Source: Endomychus coccineus
Lineage: Eukaryota; Arthropoda; Insecta; Coleoptera; Endomychidae
Direction: 5' to 3'
NCBI GenBank assembly: GCA_958510875.1
Contig: OY294067.1
Coordinates: 56,928,039-56,992,038, forward strand
DNA: 64,000 nucleotides
The first letter of the stretch is position 1; each line of letters begins with the position of its first letter. The notes below the pieces were generated by a model. The model was not told the DNA's origin. It ran no database searches and saw only the letters and a program-made list of their open reading frames with translations. This document shows, piece after piece, positions 23,397 through 32,883 of the stretch. A program made the position numbers and the translations under genes.

Positions 23397-25326
23397 TACA
23401 GGGTGTCCTCGAACTGCGTGGCCAAAATGAAGCCGAAGATTCTTTGATTCGAAAAAAAGTTGATGAGCCTTTTTACTTTTGCCTCAAGTGTCTTGTTTAC
23501 CCGGTAGAGTTGCCTTTGCTTTTCTAATGTCATTTTGGCATTTGAAGAATTTATTCTCAAAACTGTCAGTTTTTACTTTGCTTTCCGTAAAAATTTTATA
23601 AAATTATGGCTCAAAATTTCACTAACACTGAAATGGTTGATATGTTATTGATTTATGGACTTTGTCGTTGCAATGGCCGGAGAAGGGAAAGATATCCGCA
23701 TCGCAGAATTCCAAATCGGCAAACCTTCGCGAAACTGGCAAATTTGAAGCAAATCGCAGAGAAACTGGACGCAGACGGACAAGAAGGACGTTAGAGCTCG
23801 AAGAAGCGATACTGGAAGCGGTTGAAACTGAACCTGGGATAAGCCACTACGTTTGGGACTTCGTATTGGAGCCTCAAAATCATTAGTTCATAATGTACTG
23901 AAAGAAGAACTGTTGTATCCCTATCATATTAAAACAGTTCAAGACTTATTGCCCATGGATCCAGGTCATCGGCTAGATTTCTGTCGGCTTATTGTCCAAA
24001 GACAAAACGCATACCCCAATTTTTGTAGAAGAATTCTGTTCACGGACGAAGATACTTTCACGAGATGTGCTCTTTTTAACCTCCATAATGAACATTTCTA
24101 TGCTGATGAAAATCCTCATGAAACGGAAGTTACATATTTTCAGAATCAAACTAAAATCAATGTTTGGGTTGGAATTGTGGATAACTTTATTATTGGCCTT
24201 ACCGTTATACCCTATCGATTGAACGGGGAGAACTACTTGAACTTTTTGGAACAAAGGCTACTTGAACTGTTGGAAGACTTGCCCTTACACATGCGTCGTG
24301 GCCTGGTTTATCCGTGATAGTGCACCTCCTCATTTCACATTAGCTGTGAGGCGACATTTGAATGCGGAATATCCAGATCGCTGGATGAGTAGAGGACACG
24401 ATGCACCAGTGAACTGGCCGGCCCGCTCCCCTGATTTGACGCCCTGCGACTTCTTTCTATAGGGCGCTTTGAAGTCGAAAGTTTATGCAGCTCCAGTAAA
24501 CACACGAGAGGAATTGTTGCAACGAATTAATCATGAAGCGGATTTATTGAAGAATGATCCTGAAGTACTAGCCAGAGTTCAATCCAATTTCTTGAAACGA
24601 ATTAATTTGTGTATTCAGGAAAATGGGCAACATTTCGAACAATTGATGCCTTAGCGATTTCCCAAAAAGTTTTGTTGTTTCTTTTAATTTAGCATTTGTT
24701 TTTCCTAAATAATCACATCGTTTCCCCATTTCTATTGTTTTTATTATTCGTGTTTTACCGAGATATTAACCATTTCAGTGTTAGTGAAATTTTGAGCCAC
24801 AATTTTATAAAATTTTCACGGCAGCAAATTAAAAACTGACAGTTTTGAGAATAAATTCTCCAAATGCCAAAATGACATTAGAAAAGCAAAGGCAACTAAG
24901 GTATTTTAATCAAGTAAAATTAGTAAGCCAAAATTGCAGAGACTCGAAAATTATTTTTTTCAAGCTAATCCGTTGATTTTATCAAAATTTTCTAAGAGCA
25001 TAGAGTGAATTACATCGACCACAAAAAAGTTCTGGACACTTTTCCCGTTACGTCCTCAAGTTTGAGCCATTTCTATAGTCTCTAAGGCTCTATGCTCCAC
25101 TTTCAAAAACGGCTATTATTGACAGTAACTCACCTGCCAAATACTGTAAAAGTCCTTCATCACGTTCTCAAGTTATACCGAAAAAACAAAATTATTTTTG
25201 CAACTTTGAAGCCCTCTACCGGCTAAACAAGACACTTGAGGCAAGAGTAAAAAGGCTAATCAAATTTTTTCCGAATCAAAGAATTTTAGGTTTTATTTTA
25301 GCCACGCAGTTCGAGGACATCCTGTA
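23397..25326 (+). mobile_element. Tc1/mariner-superfamily element, second family, long subterminal inverted repeats
   Basis: The ends are TACAGGGTGTCCTCGAACTG at the left and the near-complement ending GGACATCCTGTA at the right, with TA at 23395-23396 and 25327-25328. The left arm of ~240 bp is matched on the right in two blocks (about 25208-25326 and 24759-24905), separated by ~300 bp not in the left arm, so the right arm gained sequence or the left lost it. The transposase is on the + strand. Confidence 0.85.
23606..24654 (+). pseudogene. Tc1/mariner-superfamily transposase (DD~43D spacing), frame-broken
   Basis: The protein begins MAQNFTNTEMVDMLLIYG at 23606 and shifts frame near 23665 and again near 23860. 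HTH segment ASKSLVHNVLKEELLYPYHI is followed by FTDEDTF (first Asp) near 24035, NVWVGIVDNFIIGL, then after another shift RDSAPPHF near 24315 (second Asp) and WPARSPDLTPCDFFL near 24450 (third Asp). Between the second and third Asp there are 43 residues, close to the DD41D group. An in-frame TAG at 24460-24462 falls where relatives usually have Trp; the tail then reads on to the stop at 24654. Inactive copy. Confidence 0.8.
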
Positions 25327-25328
25327 TA

Positions 25329-26291
25329 AGGAACGTATTTGTAGCTTTCCAATGAGTTTTGATTCTCAATGTTGACGTGAGAATAACGCTTTTTGCACAT
25401 GCAGGGTGGTAGTGCCAGATATATTCTATTGCCGCAGAATGATGAGTATGGTGTACGCATGAGCTATTCGTCGGGGGGTTGAACCTCATAAACCCCCTTT
25501 ACATACGCCCCTGGGAAAAATCAGTATCCATAATGTCTGTTACAGACTCATCCTATACATTCCCCGTTGCTCCTTTGTTTTCCACTTATTTTTCTTAAGT
25601 TGGATATCCTTACTAAGAGATACTTATGACATATTGGGAGTTTTTCTCAACTTCCGGTTTTTCATGAGTCATCAACGCTCGATTTTTATTTCGAATGCTC
25701 TGTACATTTTTGAATTATACATACGTTTCTGAATCCAAGGTCCAATTCCAATCCAATTGTCAGAATGCTCATTCTATTTTTTGATTTAGAGAGCTATGAA
25801 CCCCTAAAATTATTTCAAATGATCAAAATAATCCTAGAGTATGCAATTTATAAAATGCAAAATGCCAAAATGTATTTTGAGTGAAAAACGTTTTGAAGTA
25901 GGTACTTTTTTGTGAGTATTTCAGAATTTTTCATTGCAATTGCGCTAGCTTAGTATTATTTATAAAGCTGATGCTAAAAACGTTTGTCTTCGGTGAGGAA
26001 AATATTATTATATAGCAACGTTATTTCACTTTATAATATTCAGTTAACAATGAAGTTTCTCAAAGTAATGGATGAATAATATTGTTTCTAGATAATAATT
26101 GATTAATGTTAAAATCCTCAAAATGTTTTTACAATAAAATTTCATTTTATAGTTTTTAGGAGTTCAAATTTTGGAGAAAAACTTCATTATAAATATAGTT
26201 TTTTTGTGTACGAGTGCTTGCAGAAACCTGATTAAAAATCACCAAATTCTGCAAATAACTCATTTATTCATTTTACTCATCTATTTTTCAG
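25329..26291 (+). other. Intron 1 (3' part) of desaturase copy B
   Basis: No gene or repeat recognised. It ends in the pyrimidine-rich acceptor CTATTTTTCAG at 26291. Confidence 0.55.
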
Positions 26292-26422
26292 CATTCATGT
26301 ACTACATTTTGTCTATGCTTGGTGTAACAGCAGGATCACACAGGCTCTGGTCTCACAAATCATATAAAGCAAAATGGCCATTGAAACTTATTCTGGCTAT
26401 CTTCCATACAATGTCGTTCCAG
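26292..26422 (+). CDS. Delta-9 acyl-CoA desaturase copy B, second coding exon
   Basis: This 131-bp exon enters in phase 1 (first two bases CA complete an Ala codon) and leaves in phase 0 at TTCCAG followed by GTAAGT. It encodes a short membrane stretch (FMYYILSMLGVTAGS), the first histidine box HRLWSH and HKSYKAKWPLKLILAIFHTMSFQ. Both His ligands of box I are present. The upstream frame back to 26171 is intron read-through. The next exon, 42057-42445, is more than 15 kb away because the Maverick and other elements lie in this intron. Confidence 0.88.
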
Positions 26423-26763
26423 GTAAGTTTGCAATAGTTTGTAATCTGTGGTATCACCTGAAACTAGATTATGTCCTCCAGTTGGTGATGTATTCATTCA
26501 AAAATAACCCGACTCTCCTCCTAACCATTCGCTGTAGATCCAATCGTTTGTTGATCACTAAATTCCCCCACCCTCCTTTTGTTACCATAATTTTTCGCTA
26601 TCGGACACTAGCTTAGAAGGTTCGAATTGTATAAAAACACAATTGCATGAACGCCAGACGACTTATGTAATTAGCTACGAACATAATCATTTCATTTTGA
26701 CATATCCTCGGAGATCTCGCTGCGCGTAAGTTAGAGTTTATACATTTTACCTCTATTTTGTTA

Positions 26764-27375
26764 ATTTGGGGCCGTTTCGAACCCCGTGCGGTCGGCGCCA
26801 GTTGTAATAAAGTGTTTTGGGCTATGGGCCGCTAGCTACTACCCGCTTTCGGTATATTTAAGTAGCTAGAAAATTCCCTTTCGTACGTCGCACGTCAGAT
26901 GCTAGTAGGTGACAGTTGAGAATACCTCAAACTGTTTTAATTAAATTTTCCTATTTAATCGACATTTTGAGGCCCGAGACTATGCTATTTAGTTGGCCCC
27001 GTTCATAAACTAACGATATGGAGCGACAACCGCATGCGAAAAGTCCTCGTTAAGACGTTCTATGTACCGTAAATTTGCACTTTTCTAACTCGCGACCTAC
27101 GCACTTCTCACGTGAACGTCATTCGATTTATTGAAAATTAACCAATTCAAAGCACTTTTCGACCCAGTTTGGGGCTATCACGACCTTTTAAAAAGTTCAA
27201 AGTTAACATTTCGACAATTTCAAGCTCGGCCGAGCTACATGGTAGGCGGAGTGGTGGGTGTCAGGATATTTCGTTACAGTATTTGTTTTTTGTTTTATTA
27301 GATTTTCGTTACGGTATTTGTCTTTCGTTTTTTTTTCTTGATTCGGTCGCCGCGCTCAAAGCCCGCTATAAAAGC
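26764..27375 (-). mobile_element. Possible LTR fragment with a primer-binding-site-like sequence
   Basis: At about 26768-26793 the + strand reads TTCGAACCCCGTGCGG then TCGGCGCCA, which looks like a tRNA 3' end with CCA; the complement TGGCGCCGACC would serve as a retrotransposon primer-binding site on the - strand, directly after ...TTACAAC. That would make 26795 onward an LTR read on the - strand. No partner LTR or ORF is present, and the Maverick is inserted at its far edge. The 26423-26763 stretch before it is plain intron. Confidence 0.3.
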
Positions 27376-27589
27376 TATATGAGTAGATGAACTGGACTAG
27401 TTCTCGACCAGGATATCCGGTCTCCACTTCCGGTCTAGCTGTCGATGTGCATCCGGTGTGAGCGTGTCCTTATCAGTTTGAAAGGATGTAGGTGATAAGG
27501 ATTTTATTTTATTTGTAAAGAGTATACAGGGTGTGTTCAAAAAGTGTGTCACATGTACAGAGTCACGTGACTAACACATGACAGCATGG

Positions 27590-28130
27590 CGGCCCTAAGG
27601 TCCAACTGTCATGGCGACCATAAGGTCCAACTGTCATGGCGAGCATAAGAACCAGCTGTCATGACGACCATAAGGACCAGCTGTCATGGCGACCATAAGG
27701 ACCAGCTGTCATGGCGGCCATAAGGACCAGCTGTCATGGCGATCATAAGGACCAGCTGTCATGGCGACCATAAGAACCAGCTGTCATGGCGGCCATAAGG
27801 ACCAGCTGTCATGGCGACCATAAGAACCAGCTGTCATGACGGCCATAAGGACCAGCTGTCATGGCGACCATAAGGACCAACTGTCATGGCGACCATAAGG
27901 ACCAGCTGTCATGGCGACCATAAGGACCAACTGTCATGGCGACCATAAGGACCAGCTGTCATGGCGACCATAAGGACCAGCTGTCATGGCGACCATAAGG
28001 ACCAGCTGTCATGGCGACCATAAGGACCAGCTGTCATGGTGGGTATAAGAACCAGCTGTCATGGCGACCATAAGGACCAGCTTTCATGGCGGCCATAAGG
28101 ACCAGCTGTCATGGCGGACCTAAGGTACAG
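27590..28130. repeat. 25-bp tandem array in left TIR
   Basis: About twenty units of GGACCAGCTGTCATGGCGAC plus CATAA, each with the E-box CAGCTG. The mirror array is at 37960-38478. Units vary mainly at the GGCGACC and GGACC positions. There are no unique spacers, so this is not a CRISPR. Confidence 0.9.
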
Positions 28131-28980
28131 ATTGCTTCGTAGAGATGTCGCCATCAAGTGACAGCTGTCATGGCGGACCTAAGGTACAGACTGCTTCGTG
28201 GAGGGGGCTCCGCCACCTCTAGGAAGCAATAAGGACCAGCCGTCATGGTGGACATAAGGACCAGCTGTCATGGCGACCATAAGGACCAGCTGTCATGGCA
28301 ATCATAAGGTACAGGTTGCTTCGTGTAGGTGTCACCACCAAGTGACAGCTGTCATGGTGACCATAAGGTCCAGCTGTCATGGCGACCATAAGGTCCAGCT
28401 GTCATGGCGAGCATGAGGTACAGTTGTCATGGCTACCATAAGGTCCAGCTGTCATGGCGTCCATAAGGTACAGCTGTCATGTCGAACCCAAGGTACAGAC
28501 TGCTTCGTGGAGGGGGCTCCGCCACCTCTGGGAAGCAATCTGTACCTTTGGTCCAAAGGTACAGGCTGCTTCATGGAGATGTCACCACCACGTGACAGCT
28601 GTCATCGAAGGTACAGAATGCTTCGTGGAGATGTCGCCACCACGTGACAGCTGTCATGGCGACCCTTGGGTACAGGCTGCTTCATGGAGATGTCGCCACC
28701 ATATGACAGCTGTCATGGTGAACCAAAGGTACAGGTTGCTTCGTGTAGGTGTCACCAACACGTGACAGCTGTCATGGTGAGCTAAAGGTACAGGCTGCTT
28801 CGTGTAGGTGTCACGTGACAGATGTCATGGCGGACCGAAGGTACAGGCTGCTTCGTGTAGGTGTCACCACCACGTGACAAAGACTGCTTTGTCATTGTTT
28901 CAATCCGGCGACCATAGTTTACGAACGATGATGACGTCACTGCTTCGAACCGATGACAGTAACTGATTCAATCCGGCGAC

Positions 28981-29026
28981 CATAGTTCACGAACGATGAT
29001 GACGTCATCATCGTTCACGAACTATG
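28981..29026. promoter_or_regulatory. 46-bp palindrome with CRE core at inner end of left TIR
   Basis: The sequence is self-complementary apart from a CAC/GTG position in each arm. The central ~26 bp are perfect and centred on TGACGTCA, the CREB/ATF site. The matching copy is at 36980-37025. It could form a hairpin or bind a bZIP dimer; either role is inference. Confidence 0.75.
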
Positions 29027-29120
29027 ATGGGCTAATGAGGAATAAAATGTGAATAATCATAATGATTGTATTACATTCATACACATTTTTTTTTTCGCAT
29101 GATTCAACACATGCTTTAAC

Positions 29121-29352
29121 ATTCAGACAAGTGTTTCAACATTCAGACACGTGTTTCAACATTCAGACACGTGTTTCAACATTCAGACACGTGTTTCAAC
29201 ATTCAGACACGTGTTTCAGCATTCAGACACGTGTTTCAGACACGTGTTTCAACATTCAGACACGTGTTTCAGCATTCAGACACGTGTTTCAGACACGTGT
29301 TTCAACATTCAGACACGTGTTTCAACATTCAGACACGTGTTCCAGCATTCAT
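29121..29352. repeat. 20-bp tandem repeat with CACGTG, upstream of ATPase gene
   Basis: About a dozen units of CATTCAGACACGTGTTTCAA, two of them shortened to 14 bp. All but the first contain the palindromic E-box CACGTG. The array lies between the left TIR and the first gene and could be a promoter-proximal enhancer. Long frames through it are artefacts of the repeat. Confidence 0.9.
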
Positions 29353-29472
29353 ACCTATTTAACATGTATTTGATACCTGATTTTGACAGAACCGTAGAAG
29401 CACCTAACCGCGCGATCAGACATACACAATATAACATCATCATCTAGTATATAAACAAATGCTTATTAACAT

Positions 29473-30198
29473 ATGTTCCAGTATGATTTCGATTCGCCTT
29501 CAGGCATGATGAAGATTGTTAAGCAAAAAGACTCGTTGAGTATTATGAACTTAGGGTCAAGCAATGAGAATGTTGAACAACCACAACGTCACAGCTCTTT
29601 GCTGCCTAGTACTCTACGAACAATAATCTGTGGTCCAAGTAATTGTGGGAAAACAAATGTGATGTTATCTCTATTGTTAGATGCAAACGGTCTGAAATTT
29701 GAAAACGTGTACATATATTCAAAGTCTTTACATCAACCAAAATACCAGTTACTAAAGGAGACATTGAAGAAAATTGAGGGGCTTGGATATTTTCCTTGTA
29801 CCGAAAGTGATGCGGTCATAGACCCCACAGAAGCGAGGCCTAATTCAATCATAATATTCGATGACGTGATGTTTGAGAAACAGGAGAAAATTCGTGCTTA
29901 TTTTTCAAGAGGGAGACACAACTCAATTGATAGTTTCTATCTTTGCCAGTCTTTTTCTAAATGTCCAAAACATGGATTGCGCGACAATGCCAATTGCTTG
30001 ATTATTTTCAAACAGGATGAGCTCAATTTGAAACATATATTCACCGATCATATAAGTACCGACATGTCACTCGAAAAATTCAAAGAGATATGTAGCGTAT
30101 GTTGGAAAGATAAATATGGATTCCTTATGATAAACAAAGACTGTGATATGAACAAAGGACGTTATCGCAAAGGTTTTGATAGTTATATATACATCTAA
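29473..30198 (+). CDS. Maverick FtsK/HerA-type DNA-packaging ATPase
   Basis: The 241-residue protein has Walker A GPSNCGKT (residues 54-61), Walker B SIIIFDDV (125-132), the RGRHNS element (146-151) and a FYLCQSFSKCP motif (155-165), the set seen in Polinton and adintovirus packaging ATPases (A32-like). In virus-like relatives it pumps genomic DNA into capsids. A TATATAAAC box at 29448-29456 would place the transcript start near 29479, after the first ATG, so a start at 29506 (MMKIVKQK) is equally possible. The frame is intact. The next gene follows after 42 bp. Confidence 0.9.
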   Translation: MFQYDFDSPSGMMKIVKQKDSLSIMNLGSSNENVEQPQRHSSLLPSTLRTIICGPSNCGKTNVMLSLLLDANGLKFENVYIYSKSLHQPKYQLLKETLKKIEGLGYFPCTESDAVIDPTEARPNSIIIFDDVMFEKQEKIRAYFSRGRHNSIDSFYLCQSFSKCPKHGLRDNANCLIIFKQDELNLKHIFTDHISTDMSLEKFKEICSVCWKDKYGFLMINKDCDMNKGRYRKGFDSYIYI

Positions 30199-30202
30199 CA
30201 TG

Positions 30203-30239
30203 TATATATACTTTCATTTGAAATAGACAACCCGCTCAG
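30203..30239 (+). promoter_or_regulatory. Putative TATA/Inr promoter for the second Maverick gene
   Basis: TATATATAC begins at about 30202, just after the ATPase stop codon, and TCAGC lies at 30236-30240, directly before the ATG at 30241. The ~32-bp spacing fits a TATA-initiator promoter, which suggests that genes in the block are transcribed separately. Confidence 0.35.
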
Positions 30240-30240
30240 C

Positions 30241-31305
30241 ATGGACGTGGGTGTGAGTAACACGCTTAAAGAAAAACAACAATTGAAGAAAAAAATTTGG
30301 GAGTTAGCAAACGTTGTGAGGAAAAAATATATGGCTGTGAAATTGGGTAAAGCTGAAAATGATGAGATTCTAGATAATATGTTCAGGAATGTATCTAAAC
30401 CTCTGGAGGAAATTGCGAAAAATGCTGAAATAATCAAACAAAATTCGTTGGTTAAACCTAAAAGTATTGTTTCTACAGCAACACAAATGGAGAACATACC
30501 AATCCCAAATATTGTAACTGAAGGGGAAGAGTTCGTATATAACCCCCAAAATACTGAGGAGGATGTGTTTACCCTCGAACCTACTATCGATCAGATTCGT
30601 GAAGAATTCAGAAAACATAAGAAAGATAATGCAGAGGCTACAGAGGAGTTTCTGCAACAATACCCCACATTAGCACGTTATTACTTGGAAGGATTCCTAT
30701 TGGATGATGATGTCAAGAAATACGATGATAGAATGGGATTGCAATATAATTCAACTTTAGACAAATGGTTCATGGGTAATCAACCTATAGAAATTGATAG
30801 TGAGAGTAATATAATTATCAAGGGTACTCCGTTCAAGGGTACCACAGGACTGTATAATTTGATATTTTATAGAGATGTTCTACCTGATACTTACACTGTG
30901 GAAGATGGGAAAAATTACAGTCAAATGATGGAAATGACTAGTGCCCATAGGCGTAATAACGATCCAGCTGACCGAATAAGAAACATTGTAAAATACAAAA
31001 ATGTACTGAAACCTTTGATTAATTCCATGAAAAGACCCAGAGCCAAAACATACACTGGAAGTGCATATATCAAAAATGATATGCTTGAATATAACGAGAA
31101 ACCTATCGAATATGTTTATTGGGATGACGTTAACGAAATTGTGGATAGACTGAGACTTCTTGTTGCATCCTCGCATGCAGGTAACCATAATCATCACAAT
31201 GAGATAATCTCTATAATAGAAGAATTGATAGAGGCAGGGGTAATTGAACAAAAACCAGGTGTAAGACAAATTCATCTCAGTTATAAAGATGGTTTCAATG
31301 GATAA
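30241..31305 (+). CDS. DUF8207-like Maverick protein
   Basis: The 354-residue protein has a basic, probably coiled N-terminus (1-70), an acidic linker, and a central domain (about 160-245) with DRMGLQYNSTLDKWFMG, IIIKGTPFKGTTGLYNLIF and YTVEDGKNYSQMM. I recognise this as the DUF8207 type found in many insect Polintons. The C-terminal region (290-335) has YVYWDDVNEIVDRLRLLVAS and HNEIISIIEELIEAGVI, also usual in these proteins. The biochemical role is unknown; a structural or virion-associated role is inferred only from context. Its TAA is within the ATGGATAA that starts the next gene, an 8-bp overlap. Confidence 0.75.
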   Translation: MDVGVSNTLKEKQQLKKKIWELANVVRKKYMAVKLGKAENDEILDNMFRNVSKPLEEIAKNAEIIKQNSLVKPKSIVSTATQMENIPIPNIVTEGEEFVYNPQNTEEDVFTLEPTIDQIREEFRKHKKDNAEATEEFLQQYPTLARYYLEGFLLDDDVKKYDDRMGLQYNSTLDKWFMGNQPIEIDSESNIIIKGTPFKGTTGLYNLIFYRDVLPDTYTVEDGKNYSQMMEMTSAHRRNNDPADRIRNIVKYKNVLKPLINSMKRPRAKTYTGSAYIKNDMLEYNEKPIEYVYWDDVNEIVDRLRLLVASSHAGNHNHHNEIISIIEELIEAGVIEQKPGVRQIHLSYKDGFNG

Positions 31306-31942
31306 GTTTGGCAGAGCCTCCTCTTCCATGTGGATATATGATACAAATGTATTTAATAATAATTTCAAACAAGTTCACGGACAAGGATTATTCCTAACGA
31401 GCGATGGAAGTTATGATATGGAAAATCGTAGATTGTGCAACGTAAAATCACCGAATGATGATGGAGATGTTGCAAATAAAGTATATGTTGATAAATTAAC
31501 ACACAAACTGAATCTGAAAACGGAAACCAGTCTTAAAGATACCTTCAATGTTAGGGTTGATAATTTGATCAAAGATATCAACAAGGATCTGGATGAACAT
31601 AACTTAACGAATGACAAGGTTATTCTCAACATTGATAAACATCTGATGGACATTCAGAATAAATATAATGGAATGGGGATCTATATAAAATCAGAGTATA
31701 AAACAATCAGTGATAGTGTGAGGGAAAACAGAAATGAATTGAAAGAGATCAATAACACATTTAACAGTGTGAACATGCGTCTAAATGACATTACTAGTAA
31801 AGTGGAGGCGTTAGAACGACGGATGACATCTGTGGAACCTTCTAAGAAGAGACCCTCATCATCCACAACAACAAAGCAGGGCTCTGTGAAACGTATATCT
31901 TCAAATCCTGTGAATATACCCAAAAAATTAATTCTACACTAG
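31298..31942 (+). CDS. Coiled-coil protein with phage-fibre-like motif
   Basis: I choose the ATG at 31298 (MDKFGRASSS), overlapping the upstream stop, over one 9 bp earlier. The protein is ~214 residues. Near residues 40-67 it has YDMENRRLCNVKSPNDDGDV followed by ANKVYVDKL, the turn-rich pattern that occurs in phage tail fibres and in some Polinton/adintovirus fibre candidates. The middle (about 75-180) is a long heptad-like helix; the tail is Ser/Thr/Lys-rich and basic. A trimeric attachment fibre is a reasonable inference, not shown. The integrase starts 17 bp downstream. Confidence 0.6.
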   Translation: MDKFGRASSSMWIYDTNVFNNNFKQVHGQGLFLTSDGSYDMENRRLCNVKSPNDDGDVANKVYVDKLTHKLNLKTETSLKDTFNVRVDNLIKDINKDLDEHNLTNDKVILNIDKHLMDIQNKYNGMGIYIKSEYKTISDSVRENRNELKEINNTFNSVNMRLNDITSKVEALERRMTSVEPSKKRPSSSTTTKQGSVKRISSNPVNIPKKLILH

Positions 31943-31959
31943 ATTTCCACATTGATAAG

Positions 31960-32883
31960 ATGAGTAGAGAACAAGTTGTGCATGAGCTTCATAAGCCGAG
32001 TAGGAAGAATTTCAAACGACGCAGAACGATCATAAAAGGTTTGGATGATTTGTGGCAAATGGATCTGGCAGAAATGGGTAATTACGCTCGTGAAAATAGA
32101 GGATTCAAATACATTTTGATTATGATCGATTGTTTCTCGAAATTTCTATGGACACGCCCGCTGAAAAAAAAATCAGCCGAAGAAGTTCGGAAAGCGGTCA
32201 GTTCTATATTGCTAGAAGGACATCGTAAGCCTAGGAATCTGCAAAGCGATCAGGGAAAAGAATTCTTCAATAAACACTTTAACGATCTAATGAAGAAACA
32301 TAATATCAATCATTATAATACGTATAGTGTGAAAAAAGCAGCCATTGCTGAACGTGTCATTCGAACGTTAAAGGAATCGCTCTACAAACATTTCAGTCTC
32401 AGCGGGAAATACAAATGGCTTGATATACTTGAAGAAACCACAGAAAAATATAATAAACGTAAACATAGTACTATAAATATGGCTCCAATAAAAGTGACGA
32501 AACAGATTGAGAGCGAGATATTGAAGCGATCCTACTCACACATCAAGTTAGCTCTGCCTCACAAATTCAACGTAGGAGATGTGGTACGAATAAGTAAGGC
32601 TAAACATATTTTTGAGAAGGGATTTACGCCCAATTGGAGTACGGAATTATTTAAAATCATCAAAGTAAAAATTACCAACCCGGTCACATATCTACTAGAA
32701 GATATGACCAACGCACCAATCAGCGGCTGTTTCTACGAGGAAGAATTACAGAAAACAAAACAACCCGATGTGTATTTAGTCGAAAAAATATTACGAAAGA
32801 GGAGGGGTCAACAGTATGTGAAATGGTTGGGTCTAGATAATAATCACAACAGTTGGATCAATAATTCGGATCTCGTTCAATGA
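31960..32883 (+). CDS. Maverick integrase (DDE, with chromodomain)
   Basis: The 307-residue protein is a retroviral-type rve integrase. Catalytic residues visible are Asp35 (WQMDLAEMG), Asp97 (LQSDQGKEF) and Glu131 (AIAERVIRT), 33 residues apart for the last pair. An SH3-like segment lies at about 203-240 (NVGDVVRIS, GFTPNWSTELFKI) and a chromodomain at 271-307 (VYLVEKILRKRRGQQYVKWL, NSWI), ending the protein. The N-terminal basic block (PSRKNFKRRR) is usual for the F54H12.3-like family. It makes the staggered cuts that give the 6-bp target duplication. A chromodomain suggests targeting to histone-marked chromatin. An AATAAA lies near 33080. Confidence 0.92.
   Translation: MSREQVVHELHKPSRKNFKRRRTIIKGLDDLWQMDLAEMGNYARENRGFKYILIMIDCFSKFLWTRPLKKKSAEEVRKAVSSILLEGHRKPRNLQSDQGKEFFNKHFNDLMKKHNINHYNTYSVKKAAIAERVIRTLKESLYKHFSLSGKYKWLDILEETTEKYNKRKHSTINMAPIKVTKQIESEILKRSYSHIKLALPHKFNVGDVVRISKAKHIFEKGFTPNWSTELFKIIKVKITNPVTYLLEDMTNAPISGCFYEEELQKTKQPDVYLVEKILRKRRGQQYVKWLGLDNNHNSWINNSDLVQ

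Larger units (their letters stand above)
27382..29066. repeat. Left terminal inverted repeat of the Maverick
   Basis: About 190 bp of unique sequence is followed by three kinds of repeat: a 25-bp array (27590-28130), a region of longer ~55-70-bp units containing GGTACAGGCTGCTTCG and CACGTGACAGCTGTCATGG (about 28130-28890), and two ~72-bp units with GGCGACCATAGTT. It ends after a CRE-containing palindrome at 28981-29026. It matches 36940-38686 inverted, with few differences; the right copy is ~60 bp longer through one extra 72-bp unit. Confidence 0.9.

Noticed and set aside
27590..28130. CRISPR-like array in the Maverick TIR
   Set aside because: Units are directly adjacent 25-bp repeats with no unique spacers, mirrored in the other TIR, in a eukaryotic genome.
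28429..28765. Overlapping reading frames with Met-Ala-Thr-Ile-Arg-type repeats (also 37421-37639 on the other strand)
   Set aside because: They are translations of the tandem repeat, present in both TIRs, with no protein-like character.
29062..29447. Three overlapping frames of FQHSDTCFNIQTRVS-type repeats
   Set aside because: All three frames of a 20-bp tandem repeat stay open; the repeat itself is the feature.
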